Shown here: positions 63,877 through 64,000 of the stretch, piece after piece
How positions within the stretch are numbered: the stretch's first letter is position 1
Layout: every line of letters starts with the position of its first letter
NCBI RefSeq assembly: GCF_014696065.1
Contig: NZ_JACJPL010000001.1
Coordinates: 124,001-188,000 of the forward strand
Direction: 5' to 3'
Origin: Leptolyngbya sp. FACHB-261
Lineage (GTDB): Bacteria; Cyanobacteriota; Cyanobacteriia; FACHB-261
DNA length: 64,000 bases
Notes under the pieces: generated by a model
Seen by the model: the letters and a program-made list of their open reading frames with translations, nothing else
The model's database searches: none
Told to the model about the DNA's origin: nothing
Translations under genes and position numbers: made by a program

Positions 63877-64000
63877 ATGGTGCAGTCTTTCCAGTTCTCT
63901 CTGGCGACAATACAAGATGAGGCTCGGCATTTAGTGGATGCCGGTGTCCTCAATCCTCGGCAGCCGATTCACGTGCTGTGCCAGTATTTCCCGGCTCGAG
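63877..64000 (+). CDS. DUF4327-like protein, partial at the right edge
   Basis: From an ATG preceded by GAGGG the frame stays open to the end of the window: MVQSFQFSLATIQDEARHLV, then DAGVLNPRQPIHVLCQYFPAR. The spacing and QPI-x-x-LCQY-x-PAR resemble DUF4327, a small family largely of cyanobacteria, but only 41 residues are visible. Confidence 0.5.
   Translation, partial: MVQSFQFSLATIQDEARHLVDAGVLNPRQPIHVLCQYFPAR

Overview
The window is a stretch of cyanobacterial chromosome. The evidence is a ferrochelatase with a C-terminal chlorophyll-binding (CAB) tail, an AgrE/ArgZ-type arginine dihydrolase, a predicted cyanobacteriochrome histidine kinase, and several families found mainly in cyanobacteria (DUF2949, DUF3386, DUF3727). 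Base composition is moderate. There is no phage, no insertion sequence with a transposase, no CRISPR array and no recognisable tRNA or rRNA gene. Species cannot be fixed from the sequence alone.

Layout. 0.3-5.1 kb: phosphate-uptake operon pstS-pstC-pstA-pstB on the minus strand, with a hairpin after pstS. 5.2-13.2 kb: a serine hydrolase, an RmlD-like reductase, an orphan GvpG-like protein, a single-domain response regulator, an alanine/serine-glyoxylate-type aminotransferase, DUF2949, ruvB and comM. 13.5-21.8 kb: a secreted HETGH lipoprotein, then a tightly packed plus-strand run (GNAT, CofE-like, GNAT, ruvX, DUF3727, mltG, YqeG phosphatase), and proB. 21.9-22.8 kb: a Gdt1/Mnx-type manganese exporter behind a yybP-ykoY manganese riboswitch. 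22.9-28.9 kb: a two-gene ATPase module, a KAP-like ATPase and a 1547-residue STAND/TPR/WD40 protein with 14 equal WD40 repeats. 29-31.7 kb: an AhpD-like protein and a GAF-GAF histidine kinase whose second GAF has both cysteines of a DXCF cyanobacteriochrome.

31.7-34.4 kb: a cbiM-N-Q-O nickel/cobalt importer. 34.9-41.9 kb: proS, a DUF2993 protein, a small protein, a PAS-LuxR regulator, a 1.3 kb gene-poor gap, a Gfo/Idh oxidoreductase and pyrE. 42-45.9 kb: an overlapping SPOR, FecR, CHASE2-hybrid-kinase operon. 46.3-48.7 kb: an RNA methyltransferase, a membrane protein and Uma2-nuclease relics. 48.8-51.9 kb looks like an accessory island: a HEPN-like protein split by one apparent frameshift, an array of about 21 bp repeats, and a highly structured leader before a 73-residue protein. 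51.9-57.2 kb: two DUF3386 paralogues (one cytosolic, one exported) around an AAA ATPase, an ArsR repressor and hemH. 57.4-64 kb: a small membrane protein, an unlisted 46-residue secreted peptide gene with its own strong promoter, then adjacent agrE and putA, which together could convert arginine to proline and glutamate. A DUF4327-like gene runs off the right edge.

The strongest items for follow-up are the predicted DXCF cyanobacteriochrome, the manganese riboswitch with its ribosome-site hairpin, the ATPase-STAND-WD40 pair, the split HEPN gene with its repeat array, the structured leader at 51.35-51.54 kb, and the secreted micropeptide at 57.9 kb. All functions are inferred from motifs read by eye; no database search was run.
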